Part shown: positions 19,999 through 30,256 of the stretch, piece after piece | How the letters are laid out: the number at the start of each line of letters is the position of its first letter | Numbering within the stretch: the first letter of the stretch is position 1 | Source of the DNA: Symbiodinium natans | Lineage: Eukaryota > Sar > Dinophyceae > Suessiales > Symbiodiniaceae | DNA length: 46,000 bases | Direction of reading: 5' to 3' | Assembly: GCA_905221605.1 (NCBI GenBank) | Contig: CAJNDS010002823.1 | Location: forward strand, 906,470-952,469 | Position numbers and translations under genes: made by a program | Notes under the pieces: generated by a model | What the model saw: the letters and a program-made list of their open reading frames with translations, nothing else | The model's database searches: none | Told to the model about the DNA's origin: nothing

Positions 19999-20559
19999 GC
20001 CTAAATTAGCCGCGCAAACCGCCGGCTGTACAAGGAGCCTTGTGCAAGGAGTGTGAAGAGGCCTTGAAAAAAGGCACAAACTTCGACGAGCATATCTGCT
20101 AGCCCCTAAACCCTAAACCCTAAACCCTGAACTTTAAGCACTTTCGAAACAGAGCATGTTGCCGAGACCTCAACCTTGCACGTTGCGCCAAACGTGACGT
20201 TACTGACGTTACATGTCAAAAGAAAGACATTGAGGCAAATCCCAGGCAGCTGCCTTGCGCAAGCTACTGCAGGGCGGGATAGCGAGGAAAGCGCGCAGCC
20301 TATGCAATACTGCATCCAGCCAATCCAGCCAGCCTGCGCTAGACTACAATATTCCTATACTCCCTTAGAACCTTAATAAGAATGAGATGCTTAACATCCT
20401 CTTGGGTTTTATATCAACTAAAATACAAAAACAATTCCCCAGGGGGGAATTTAGATTCTCCGACACTGTGCACATGCATCCTCGCTCCCGCAGCAGAAAT
20501 TCATCCTTCGGATGATTGTGAAGGCTTGCAAGCAGGCCTATTACTCGGAATCAAGAGTT

Positions 20560-20720
20560 TTGGTAGCCCAGTAACCATATCATGATAAGGGCATCCTTTT
20601 TTGGGGCTGGTTATTTTACAAGGGAACCAACCCTAAACCCTAAACCCTAAACCCTGAACCCTAAAACCCTAAACCCATAACCCAAAAAACCAGGGGTAAA
20701 GGGTACAACTGGGCTACCAA
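20560..20720. mobile_element. Family B, copy 2, carrying an internal CCCTAAA array
   Basis: Same ends as copy 1 (TTGGTAGCCCAGTAACC ... ACTGGGCTACCAA), but about 50 bp of CCCTAAA repeats (20629-20678) occupy the position where copy 1 has only CACCCATC. The array is therefore an insertion into, or expansion within, an existing element. Confidence 0.75.
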
Positions 20721-20798
20721 GAAGCGATGTTCGGGCCGGGAGGGCACCTTTCAGACCTGTTTTGCAGTCAGCTGCCCAACCCCACCCTACATGCTTTG

Positions 20799-20913
20799 CT
20801 AGGCTGCCCAGTAACCTAGGATGAAAAAGGGTGCCCCTTTTTTGCTTAAAGGGGTTTAGAAGGGAACCTAGAGCCCCCAAAAAAGCGAATGAGGGCACTA
20901 CCGGGCATCCTAG
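20799..20913. mobile_element. Family B variant, copy 4
   Basis: Ends CTAGGCTGCCCAGTAACC and CTACCGGGCATCCTAG, interior GGGTGCCCCTTTTTTGCTTA. Related fragments are at 2699-2757 and 39015-39073; the last is cut off by a CCCTAAA array. Confidence 0.65.
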
Positions 20914-21075
20914 TTTGCTAGTGATGACAGCAGGCATTCCAAGGGTCCATGCGTCAGCTCAAGCTAGTTGCAGGTTCACAGGTTCCGGCTTCTCGGTTTT
21001 TAGCCGGTTATACTGGCTTTAGATGGTTCTAGGCCTAAACCCCAAACCCCAAACCCCAAACCCTAAACCCTAAAC

Positions 21076-21181
21076 TCTGGCTTTCGGTGCAATTGCGGCA
21101 TTTCCCCAAATGCACACTGACATGTGGTTTTTGGGCCACGTGCCATCATGGGAAGCCCAAAAGGGATCCAAAGCCGCCGAG
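21076..21181 (-). CDS. Candidate internal exon with telomere-repeat donor
   Basis: Left flank CCCTAAA, right flank TTTAGGG on the + strand. Open minus-strand frame including DPFWASHDGTWPKNHMSVCI and ending AIAPKAR directly before GTTTAGGG, which gives the donor. The acceptor is GTCAG or the CCTAG of the array itself. Product unknown. Confidence 0.4.
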
Positions 21182-21744
21182 CTGACCCTAGGGTTTAGGG
21201 CTTAGGGTTTAGGGTTCAGGGTTCAGGGTTCAGGGTTTAGGGTTTAGGGTTTAGGGCAAGGGGAGCCAAGGAACAGGAGGCCCTCGCAGGAGAGCCATCG
21301 CTGCTAGCGGAACCCTCGGAATGCCAGACGTGACACTTTGTATCTCTGCGTCAAAAAGGGGGGAGCGGAGGAGAGGATGCCATACCCAAAACTCTCAAAA
21401 AACCGTTGCAGCACGTTAACCCTAAACCCTAAACCCTAAACCCTAAACCCTAAACCCTCCTCTACCCCTTAAGCACCGCTGTGAAGGTGAGAGCGCTACA
21501 GCCTCACACCCACAGCGTGTCGGCCTTGCAGCGCACACGCGCGTAGAGCGCTGGGGGCTCGGGGGCTTTGAGCGTTTAAGTTGCAAGATGCCCTAAACCC
21601 TAAACCCTAAACCCTAAACCCTAAACCCTAAACCCTAAACCCTAAACCCTAAACCCCAAACCCCAAACCCTAAACCCTTCCTGGACTCTGGCTTTCCGGC
21701 ATCAGCCTATAGGCTTCAGGCTGACATTACCAAGGCATGGAGGC

Positions 21745-22088
21745 CCTGAAGGTTCATGGGTCGTTACAAGGGTTTAGGGTTTAGGATGTAGGGTTTAGGG
21801 TTTAGGATGTAGGGTTTAGGGTTTAGGGTTTAGGGTTCTAAGTTGGGACGTTCCCCGTATGCCTTATACTAGCAGTCCCTAGTAGGAAGTACAAAAGGGG
21901 GTGCTGGAAGCTTCATTAAGGACTGTTGGTATAAGGGGGAACATCCCAAGTTATGAGCATACCTTTAATAAGGTTCTAGCCAGTTCTGAGGGACACTTAT
22001 AACCCCCTCAACCCTAAACCCTAAACCCTAAACCCTAAACCCTAAACCCTGCACCCTAAAACTAATAACTTCCCATGAACCTCCCAGT
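21745..22088. mobile_element. Family C, copy 5, split by two arrays and a family A element
   Basis: Left end GAAGGTTCATGGGTCGTTAC (21748-21767), then a TTTAGGG array, family A copy 2, the middle of family C (CTAGCCAGTTCTGAGGGACA), a CCCTAAA array, then the right end TTCCCATGAACCTCCCAGT. Order and orientation fit one original element. Confidence 0.55.
21843..21949. mobile_element. Inverted-repeat element family A, copy 2 (nested in a family C copy)
   Basis: 107 bp, same termini with a few changes (TTGGGACGTTCCCCG). It lies inside what appears to be a split family C element (21745-22088). Confidence 0.78.
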
Positions 22089-22377
22089 CCAAGAAGCGAG
22101 GCAGCGAAGCCCTGAGCCCACACCCGCGGAACCCATTTAGGGTTTAGGGTCTATAGGGTTTAGGGTTTAGGGTTTAGGGTCTATAGGGTTTAGGGTTTAG
22201 GGTTTAGGGTTTAGGGTCTATAGGGTTTAGGGTCTATAGGGTTTAGGGTCTATAGGGTTTAGGGTTTACGGGTTAGGGTTCAGAGTTGAGCGCAAAAATC
22301 CTTCTGTGAGCAGCCCCGCCCCCGCCCTTCCTTGCAATCTGCAAAGCAAGAAGCCCACCTATGCAAAATCTCCCTGA

Positions 22378-22527
22378 ATCCTGAGCCCTGAGCCCTGAGC
22401 CCTAAGCCTTAAGCCCTAAGCCCTAAGCCCTAAGCCCTAAGCCCTAAGCCCTAAGCCCTAAGCCCTAAGCCCTAAGCCCTAAGCCCTAAGCCCTAAGCCC
22501 TAAGCCCTAAGCCCTAAGCCCTAAGCA
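22378..22527. repeat. Homogeneous (CCCTAAG)n variant array
   Basis: About 20 tandem CCCTAAG units with little CCCTAAA, so the variant was amplified locally rather than copied from a telomere. It lies near the donor side of the 22572-22799 exon candidate. Confidence 0.9.
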
Positions 22528-22571
22528 AACCTTCAACTAGCACTATGTGAAAGCCGCCCTTGAGACCTTAC

Positions 22572-22799
22572 GATGGTTCGGGCACGACATTTCTGTACAC
22601 CACCCCGTGTCTGAAGGATCCCCAAGGCATCTACATCAGGACAGAAAGCTCGACAGGTGGCGACATCCGGATCTAGGCCGTCTAGGTGGTGTTCTCCATG
22701 GTTTTCCCAAAACCCCTGCCAGTCAGCAGAACCCTTGGAAGCCTTCTCGGCTTCATTCTCCGGTGTCTCCGTCTCCCGCGCTTTATCCTCGAGGTCCGC
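22572..22799 (-). CDS. Candidate internal exon (76 codons), acidic protein of unknown function
   Basis: The best-supported hidden exon outside the rhodopsin-like gene. The acceptor CTTGAAGACAG precedes GCGGACC; the frame runs 228 nt without a stop to a canonical donor GTAAGGTC. It reads ADLEDKARETETPENEAEKA and later GFWENHGEHHLDGLDPDVAT. Phase 0 at both ends. I do not recognise the family. It lies between a CCCTAAG array (22378-22527) and a poly-C run. The + strand is also open over much of it, but lacks matching splice signals. Confidence 0.5.
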
Positions 22800-22864
22800 C
22801 TGTCTTCAAGGCACAGCCCCCCCCCCCCCCCCCCCCCCCCCAAGCAAAAATAGCGGGTTTGGGG

Positions 22865-24220
22865 GTTTAGGCCCTAGGGTTTAGGGTACCCTATCCTAAG
22901 CCCTAAACCCTAAACCCTAAGCCCTAAACCCTAAACCCTAAACCCCAAACCCCAAACCCCAAACCCCAAAAGCCTAAGCCCTAAAAATCCTGGGACTTCC
23001 AGGGCATGGAGGAGATAAGGGTCGAGCCAAGGTTCGCAACTTTTTGTAGGTCTGAGCAGTCAGAAGGTTCGGGGACTCTACTTGGAGGTTCATGGGTAGT
23101 TATAAGTGGGGGCTTAGGGTTTAGGGTTTAGGGTTTAGGGTGTAGGGTGTAGGGTGTAGGGTTTACGGTTTAGGGCTATACACAGAGCCGCGCACCCTGC
23201 GACCCATTCCACCTGAACTTGGCTGCGTGTGTACAATACGCCCCAAGTACAAGCCACCCTAAACCCTAAACCCTAAACCTTAAACCCTAAACCCTAAACC
23301 CTAAACCCTAAAACCGAAACCCTAACCCCCCCCCAATCAAGACCTCTGCAAGCGTAGGGGATGTCATCGCATTGACCTGCGACCTGCAGAAAGCACCCAA
23401 CAGGCGAGGGACGAGAAGCAAGACGTGGGATTTTGGAGGGTTTAGGGTTTAGGGGTTTGGGGTTTAGGGTTAGTTAGGGTTTAGGGTTTAGGGGCTTATG
23501 TACTGAGGGTTTCGTGGTTCAGGGGGTTAAGGACCGAGGGCTTCGGAGCTAAGTTTCGAGGTAGTTGTCGAACTAAGCACTGGATTCTACCACGAATCTG
23601 GCTAAGAAGAGAACTTCGGAGAGCTTTTTGTGGCTCTTCGCGTTTAGGGCCGAGGGTCCAGGGCCTGAGGCCGAAAGCCTGAGCTTAGGAAGGTTCCACC
23701 GCCCCATCAGACAAAAACACAGCTACGTTTCCGATTTCTCATTGTAACCCGAAACCCTAAACCCTAAACCCTAAAGGCCACGTACCAACATGCAGTGGGA
23801 CCTTATCTATGGGGAGCCCAAACTGGAAACTCAGATGATCTCTTGGGAAAAGAAAGAATCCTAAGACCCTGAAAAACAAAGCAGAAGGGTTTAGGGCTTA
23901 GGGTTCATTAGGGTTTAGTGTTTCGGGTTTAGGGTTTAGGGTTTAGGGCAAAAAGTTTAGGGTTTAGGGTTCATTAGGGTTAGGGTTTAGGGTTTAGGGT
24001 TTAGAGGGTTTAGGGTTTAGGGTTTAGGGTACCCAAAATCCTGGAGCCCGTGGGCTGTCCGACTGCGGCTTGAACGCTGAGACCTTACTTCCCGGCCCTC
24101 GGCTTCATTGCCACCCTAAACCCTAAACCCTAAACCCTAAACCCTAAACCCTAAACCCTAAACCCTAAACCCTAAACCCCAAGAGTCCAGGGTTTAGGGT
24201 TTCGGGTTTAGGGGTTAGGA
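22865..24220. repeat. Interstitial telomere-like arrays, 22.9-24.2 kb
   Basis: CCCTAAA at 22893-22988, 23258-23325, 23748-23778 and 24113-24185; TTTAGGG at 22865-22890, 23112-23178, 23436-23500, 23886-24030 and 24188-24220. The island 23326-23435 has acceptor TTTCTGCAG and an open minus frame (VAGQCDDIPYACRGLDW); island 23590-23690 reads LRLSASGPGPSALNAKSHKK. Both are weak exon candidates. Confidence 0.83.
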
Positions 24221-24473
24221 TTCCTAAATAGGGAATACTTGGGCCCTAAAGTACCTCCTATATGGGGACTTTTGGGCCCAAGGGCATACTTCTCAGGTAC
24301 ATGGACCCTTAGGGTATTGTTCCCATGCCCAAGTTCTTTCATGAGTTTAGGGGTTCGGGGTTGATGAGTTATGTATGACCCGAACCGAAACCTAAAACCA
24401 TGAGTGTCCAAGATCCCGGCTTCAGCCTTTCGTTCTCGGCCTGCAACTTCTGGATCATCTGCATCTCCTGGCG

Positions 24474-26040
<1,567 letters not shown>

Positions 26041-26149
26041 CGCACGCCCGGGATACTCCACAAGGGAGACCGTAGACGGAGAAAATACACAGAGAAGACC
26101 AGGACGGTCCATCATTCCAAGCACGCAGTCTGTACGTTTTAGACACGTC

Positions 26150-26305
26150 CCGGGCTCTCTAAGGCATTTTTTTCCGTTCTGGGTGTGCTCTTATCAGGTC
26201 TCAGCAAAGCCTTCTCCATGAAATGACATGGAATACGCATGGATACTCCAGGGCCACATAAATTGCATCCTTGCCGAGCATCTATGTCCAGGCTGCAATG
26301 GAGGA
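26150..26305 (-). CDS. Candidate exon beside element 2 insertion
   Basis: On the minus strand a good acceptor, CCTCCATTGCAG, is followed by a frame that starts near LDIDARQGCNLCGPGVSMRI, continues FMEKALLRPDKSTPRTEK and is open for about 50 codons to a stop near 26154. The + strand is also partly open, so strand choice rests on the acceptor. Product unknown. Confidence 0.33.
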
Positions 26306-26311
26306 TTGCGT

Positions 26312-26362
26312 TTTTAGGGTTTAGGGTTTAGGGTTTAGGGTTTAGGGTTTAGGGTTTAGGGT
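26312..26362 (+). repeat. TTTAGGG array split by element 2
   Basis: Seven units up to the 5' LTR; the array resumes at 34692 as AGGGTTTAGGG. This is the insertion target. Confidence 0.95.
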
Positions 26363-26476
26363 TGCAAGCTGGAAGCTTGTGCCGCTCTCAAACGCTATCG
26401 TTGCGAGCACCTTTCGGTCCGAGCAAGCAGCTGGCAAAAGGACTCCGCGTGTCTTGATCCAAGTGTGCTGCCTGCA
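26363..26476 (+). repeat. 5' LTR of element 2
   Basis: 114 bp from TGCAAGCTGG to CTGCCTGCA, identical by eye to 34578-34691. Very short for a copia LTR. Confidence 0.93.
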
Positions 26477-26489
26477 TGGTAGCGGGGCC
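26477..26489 (+). promoter_or_regulatory. Primer-binding site of element 2
   Basis: TGGTAGCGGGGCC directly follows the 5' LTR. TGGTAGC is complementary to the 3' end typical of initiator methionine tRNA, the usual primer of copia elements. Confidence 0.7.
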
Positions 26490-26584
26490 TCTTTAGACCA
26501 GAGGGTCTGGAGGTTCGTGTGAGAAAGGCGATAGCGCAGTGGTGGACAGCTTCCAGGGCCAGCTGTCCTCCACGACCAGACAGA

Positions 26585-28546
26585 ATGAGCGACCTACGCT
26601 TCAACAAGGATGGCGTGCCAATCTATGATGGATCGCCGGAGCTCTATGTCGCCTTCAGAAGAGCAGCACTGAACTATGCCGAGACGATAGAGTGGAAGAA
26701 GCGCAGTCTGGTTGGACCTCGTCTGCAAGCTGCACTGGAAGGTAGTGCTCGCTTGGCAGTGGAACACATGCCACCAGGTTGGGTATCACATGAGAAAGGT
26801 GCTGAGCAGCTTCTTGACTACCTGAAAAGACAGGTACAGTCACCCACCCTGGCAGAAGCTGGCAGGACCATGTCGCGTTTCTTCTACGGCATCAAACGTC
26901 GTCGTGGTGAAGGCATGGCTGCTTGGATAGTTCGACATGATGAAGCACTGCTCGAGGCCAAGAGAACTTTGGCAGAGGCCATACAGGAGTATGGCCCGGG
27001 GAAGTCGAAGAACACCTCGAGTAGGGGCACCTCTGGAAAAGGAGGAGCCTGGACGTGGTCTCCACATCCAAGCCGGGTGTCCAGTCGGGCCCCCTCCGAG
27101 AATGGGGTGGCGCCTTCACCATCTCGTGACACCGGTGGTGAGACAGAGCGCGAAACACCCTTTGACGAGACGAGCGAGGAACATCCGACACATGAGGAGG
27201 AGGAAGTCGCCCCCGAGACCGAGGAAGCATGGCAGTCCAGCTGGTGGTCCAACTGGAAATGGTCTCCTCAGGCATGGTCAGATGGATATGCAGCAGAGGC
27301 ATGGTCTGACTGGCGACAGAAAGAGACAATGAGCCAGAGGACCTGGGGTGTCTCCGAAGCAGCATCCGAACAGGCCGAGAAGTTTCTCCCAGACTTCGTG
27401 ATAGCCTGGCTCCTGCTGCAGCGGTCTGGCCTAGATGCAACGGAGAAGAGCGTCATCGTGGCCAACCTTAAGAACCAGTTCCGCATCGAGAAGGTGAAGG
27501 AGGCCTTGAAGCTGACATGGCCTGATGAGGAACTGAGAAGGCGGGATGCCGGAAAACATGCCGCGATGTTCACCTCCGAAGAAGACGCAATGCTCGCCGA
27601 GGAGGACGAGTTTGAGGAGACTGGTCCAGTGGAATGGGAGACTGCCGAGGAGGACTACGCGTACCAGGCCTTAGAGACCGAGGCCCATGAAGCCTATGCC
27701 GCGCTACAAGATGCAAGGCGAACTCTTCGAGACGCACGGGAAAAACAGGCCATGATGCGCAAGAATCGCAGCTTCTATAGCGGCAAGGCCTCCGGCAAGG
27801 GAAAGGCCAGTGGAGCGTCAAGCTTCAATCGTCCTCCCGTGAAGTGCTTCAAGTGCGGAGGTCCCCATCTTCGACGAGACTGTCCAGAGCAGACTGGGCA
27901 ATCCAAGACCGAGCAGGGAGTCCACTTCGTGTTCAACACATGGCCTGAGGACAAAGGCAAGGAGGTCCCGGAAGCTGCAGAGCCAAGATGGCTACCGGAG
28001 ACTGCCTTGGCCACCCAGGCGATGGATGAGAGCATGATGGCCTTGGAGGATGTGGTCAAGCAGGGCAAGGCAATCATTGACGGCGGGGCGACAAGCAGCC
28101 TTGGGTCAGAAGATGCCTTGCAGCAGATTGCCTCTCTGAACTGGGCCAGCCAGGGGCAGGATGGCATCGAGATCATACCTGGAGAGGCCCCCTCGTTCAG
28201 ATTCGGCAACAACGGACGACATGAATGCCTGTCAACAGCCCTTCTTCAGACGCGAGTAGGTGGTGTTCCCAGCAAGATGAAGATCCACCTGCACGATATT
28301 CCTGGCCAACCAGTACTTCTGAGTGTGAAGGGTTTACGGGCATTAGGTGCAGTGATTGATTTTGAGCGCAACGAAGCCATTTTTAGGAAAGTAGATCCCC
28401 GACGGGTCGCACGCCTGGAGACCACCGAGAGCGGGCACCAGCTTTTTCCCTTGGCTGGTGATGTCCTTAAGGACGCCAGAGTCCGCCAAGAGCCTTTCGA
28501 GAGTTTGTGTGGGGATGCGACCCCGAGCGTCCCGTCGGACGAGTAG
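26585..28546 (+). CDS. gag: Element 2 Gag-protease
   Basis: About 653 residues from ATG at 26585 (the frame is open upstream to a GTG at 26519, inside the leader). Gag residues include a helical N-terminal domain (MSDLRFNKDGVPIYDGSPEL), an acidic/Trp-rich middle and a zinc knuckle CFKCGGPHLRRDC (C-x2-C-x3-H-x4-C, one residue shorter than the retroviral form). The aspartic protease follows with active site DGGAT (IIDGGATSSLG) and a hydrophobic C-terminal part. The frame ends at TAG (28544-28546) but is open again in the same frame directly after it, so readthrough would fuse it to the oxygenase-like region. Confidence 0.88.
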   Translation: MSDLRFNKDGVPIYDGSPELYVAFRRAALNYAETIEWKKRSLVGPRLQAALEGSARLAVEHMPPGWVSHEKGAEQLLDYLKRQVQSPTLAEAGRTMSRFFYGIKRRRGEGMAAWIVRHDEALLEAKRTLAEAIQEYGPGKSKNTSSRGTSGKGGAWTWSPHPSRVSSRAPSENGVAPSPSRDTGGETERETPFDETSEEHPTHEEEEVAPETEEAWQSSWWSNWKWSPQAWSDGYAAEAWSDWRQKETMSQRTWGVSEAASEQAEKFLPDFVIAWLLLQRSGLDATEKSVIVANLKNQFRIEKVKEALKLTWPDEELRRRDAGKHAAMFTSEEDAMLAEEDEFEETGPVEWETAEEDYAYQALETEAHEAYAALQDARRTLRDAREKQAMMRKNRSFYSGKASGKGKASGASSFNRPPVKCFKCGGPHLRRDCPEQTGQSKTEQGVHFVFNTWPEDKGKEVPEAAEPRWLPETALATQAMDESMMALEDVVKQGKAIIDGGATSSLGSEDALQQIASLNWASQGQDGIEIIPGEAPSFRFGNNGRHECLSTALLQTRVGGVPSKMKIHLHDIPGQPVLLSVKGLRALGAVIDFERNEAIFRKVDPRRVARLETTESGHQLFPLAGDVLKDARVRQEPFESLCGDATPSVPSDE

Positions 28547-28561
28547 GGACAGCGCCTTCTG

Positions 28562-30256
28562 GTGGCATTTGGCGCGACCGTTCACCAGAAGGAAAAGGTT
28601 CTAGAAGCGCCAGTGGATGTGCATAGTGTGGATTTCTGTGGCCACTCTGAGAGAAGTAGCAAGAGTTTTTCGAACAGACAGGGAGACAGGGAAGTAGGAA
28701 AGATCAACATCATGTCATACTCCCGAAGCGAGTGTCTAGGTCGCATAGAGGCTGAAGCTAAAGCACAATGGCATCGAAGTGACAACCCAAAGACCCGAAA
28801 GAGTTTCCTGAAGAGCATTCCGTGGCATACCCTTCAAAAAGAGTCCCAAAACCGTCCTGAAAAGGTAGTCCAGAGTCATCATCAGACGCGTCCTCCTGCA
28901 TATGTCGTGTTTGGAGCATTCATGCATGGCGGAATCGTGGGAGTGACACGAGTGACCCAGGACATGCCTTTCCTCACCCGCCTGCTTGTCCAGGAAGTGC
29001 AATCTCTGTTTCCAGATTTCCAAGGTACTTCCGTGGCAGTTGCGTGTAATAACCTGTCACCTCCTCATCGGGATAGTCACAATCTGAAGGGGACATGTAA
29101 CTGGGTCGTGCCTTTAGTTGTTCCCGAAAGTGGGGGTTCCTTGTGGGTTGAAGATGGTGAAGCGGGAGGTAAGGGTTCAGGCTTCGAGGTTCGCAAGTGT
29201 GGTCAGGTTGAGGTGAAGGGGTCGTCACATGCAATAACTTCTGGATTTCAGTTCCGGCCTCAGCTATGGCATGCAACAAACCCATGGAAAGGGGACAGGG
29301 CGATCATAGTAGGCTACTCCATCAGTGGACAGCAGAGACTGCAGCCTAAAGATAGAGTTTTGCTGCGAAACCGTGGTTTTCCCCTTCCCCGAAAAGACTT
29401 CAACCAGGTGTTGTGGAATCTCGAAGCGAGGCCTCTCAAGCACGATATCGAAGAAACTCCTAGTCCGCAAGGCGCAGGGTCGTGCAAGAATGACACGCCA
29501 GACAACTCGGAAGGAGATGCAGGAGAAGTTGCAGGCATCGGCGAGACGCCGCCCACCAGCTGGACCAAGGTTCAGCTCAATGCCCGACTCTCCGAATTGA
29601 CAGCCGAGCAGGAGGAGCTGGAAGAGACGATGACCACAGAGAAGGACGTGGTGAAGATGATCAACCGCTGCAAGAAGAAGGTGGAACTGCAGGGGATGAT
29701 GACAGACAACCAGCTCGAATACAGTGCCAACATGACCATGGACCGCATGAAAAGCTTGCTCTTCCAGCACCTGATGGCGACTCGCGTGGTGCCAACGAGC
29801 AAGGAGTACATGGGGTTCGGCAAACACTCCAACCTCACCTATGCGACCGTGATCAGCCAAGCTCCGAGCTATGCAAAGTGGTGCATTCAAACGGCGACCG
29901 AAGAGCCGGGAGCACATTGGCGATTGAAGAGGTTCGCCATGTGGGCCAATGGACTCAGCAAGACCGAGAAAGAAAAGATCCTCCAACAGGAGGACAAAGC
30001 GAGTGCCGGATCTCCGATCAGGACATGCCAACCTCCACAAGCGGCGACAAGAGCATCCGGGAGCTCCCAGGGGCCCTCAACCGAGTCTTGGGTGATGGCT
30101 GCCACTCCGGGCGATGTCACCTCGGACTTGGAGATGGTGCCGGGCGAGGCCATGGAGCGGATCCGCAATCTCCAGAACGAGCTCCATCGTCTCCAGCAGG
30201 AGATGGCCAACCGCGAGACATCACCCATTCGCAAGGAGAAGAGTCCGCGCAGCTAG
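28562..30256 (+). CDS. Element 2 oxygenase-like (2OG/Fe(II) type) region with coiled-coil tail
   Basis: 564 residues numbered from 28562; the first ATG in frame is at 28712. It lies in the same frame as gag-protease after a single TAG. Residues about 113-255 carry the order expected for a 2-oxoglutarate/Fe(II) oxygenase: PPHRDSHN (H169, D171), GGSLWVED, then WHATNPWKGDR (H237, R246, nine residues apart). A region starting AYVVFGAFMHGGIVGVTR matches the same domain in element 1. The tail (about 330-560) is Glu/Lys/Gln-rich and probably coiled coil. Iron and 2OG binding are inferred from motif spacing; the substrate is unknown. DNA or RNA base oxidation is one idea, a degenerate structural domain another. 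Confidence 0.65.
   Translation: MAFGATVHQKEKVLEAPVDVHSVDFCGHSERSSKSFSNRQGDREVGKINIMSYSRSECLGRIEAEAKAQWHRSDNPKTRKSFLKSIPWHTLQKESQNRPEKVVQSHHQTRPPAYVVFGAFMHGGIVGVTRVTQDMPFLTRLLVQEVQSLFPDFQGTSVAVACNNLSPPHRDSHNLKGTCNWVVPLVVPESGGSLWVEDGEAGGKGSGFEVRKCGQVEVKGSSHAITSGFQFRPQLWHATNPWKGDRAIIVGYSISGQQRLQPKDRVLLRNRGFPLPRKDFNQVLWNLEARPLKHDIEETPSPQGAGSCKNDTPDNSEGDAGEVAGIGETPPTSWTKVQLNARLSELTAEQEELEETMTTEKDVVKMINRCKKKVELQGMMTDNQLEYSANMTMDRMKSLLFQHLMATRVVPTSKEYMGFGKHSNLTYATVISQAPSYAKWCIQTATEEPGAHWRLKRFAMWANGLSKTEKEKILQQEDKASAGSPIRTCQPPQAATRASGSSQGPSTESWVMAATPGDVTSDLEMVPGEAMERIRNLQNELHRLQQEMANRETSPIRKEKSPRS

Larger units (their letters stand above)
17207..20130. repeat. Interstitial telomere-like arrays, 17.2-20.1 kb
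   Basis: CCCTAAA at 17207-17280, 18686-18741, 18846-18933, 19672-19742 and 20104-20130; TTTAGGG at 17403-17505, 17628-17695, 19335-19373 and 19490-19545. The stretch 17700-18680 has no array; I see only a short internal duplication (about 18485-18600) and a TA microsatellite (18368-18391). Confidence 0.85.
21035..22285. repeat. Interstitial telomere-like arrays, 21.0-22.3 kb, including TCTATAGGG variants
   Basis: CCCTAAA at 21035-21077, 21418-21458, 21591-21680 and 22008-22060; TTTAGGG at 21190-21258, 21768-21838 and 22137-22285. The last array mixes TTTAGGG with repeated GGGTCTATAGGG blocks, a homogenised variant found only here. Confidence 0.85.
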
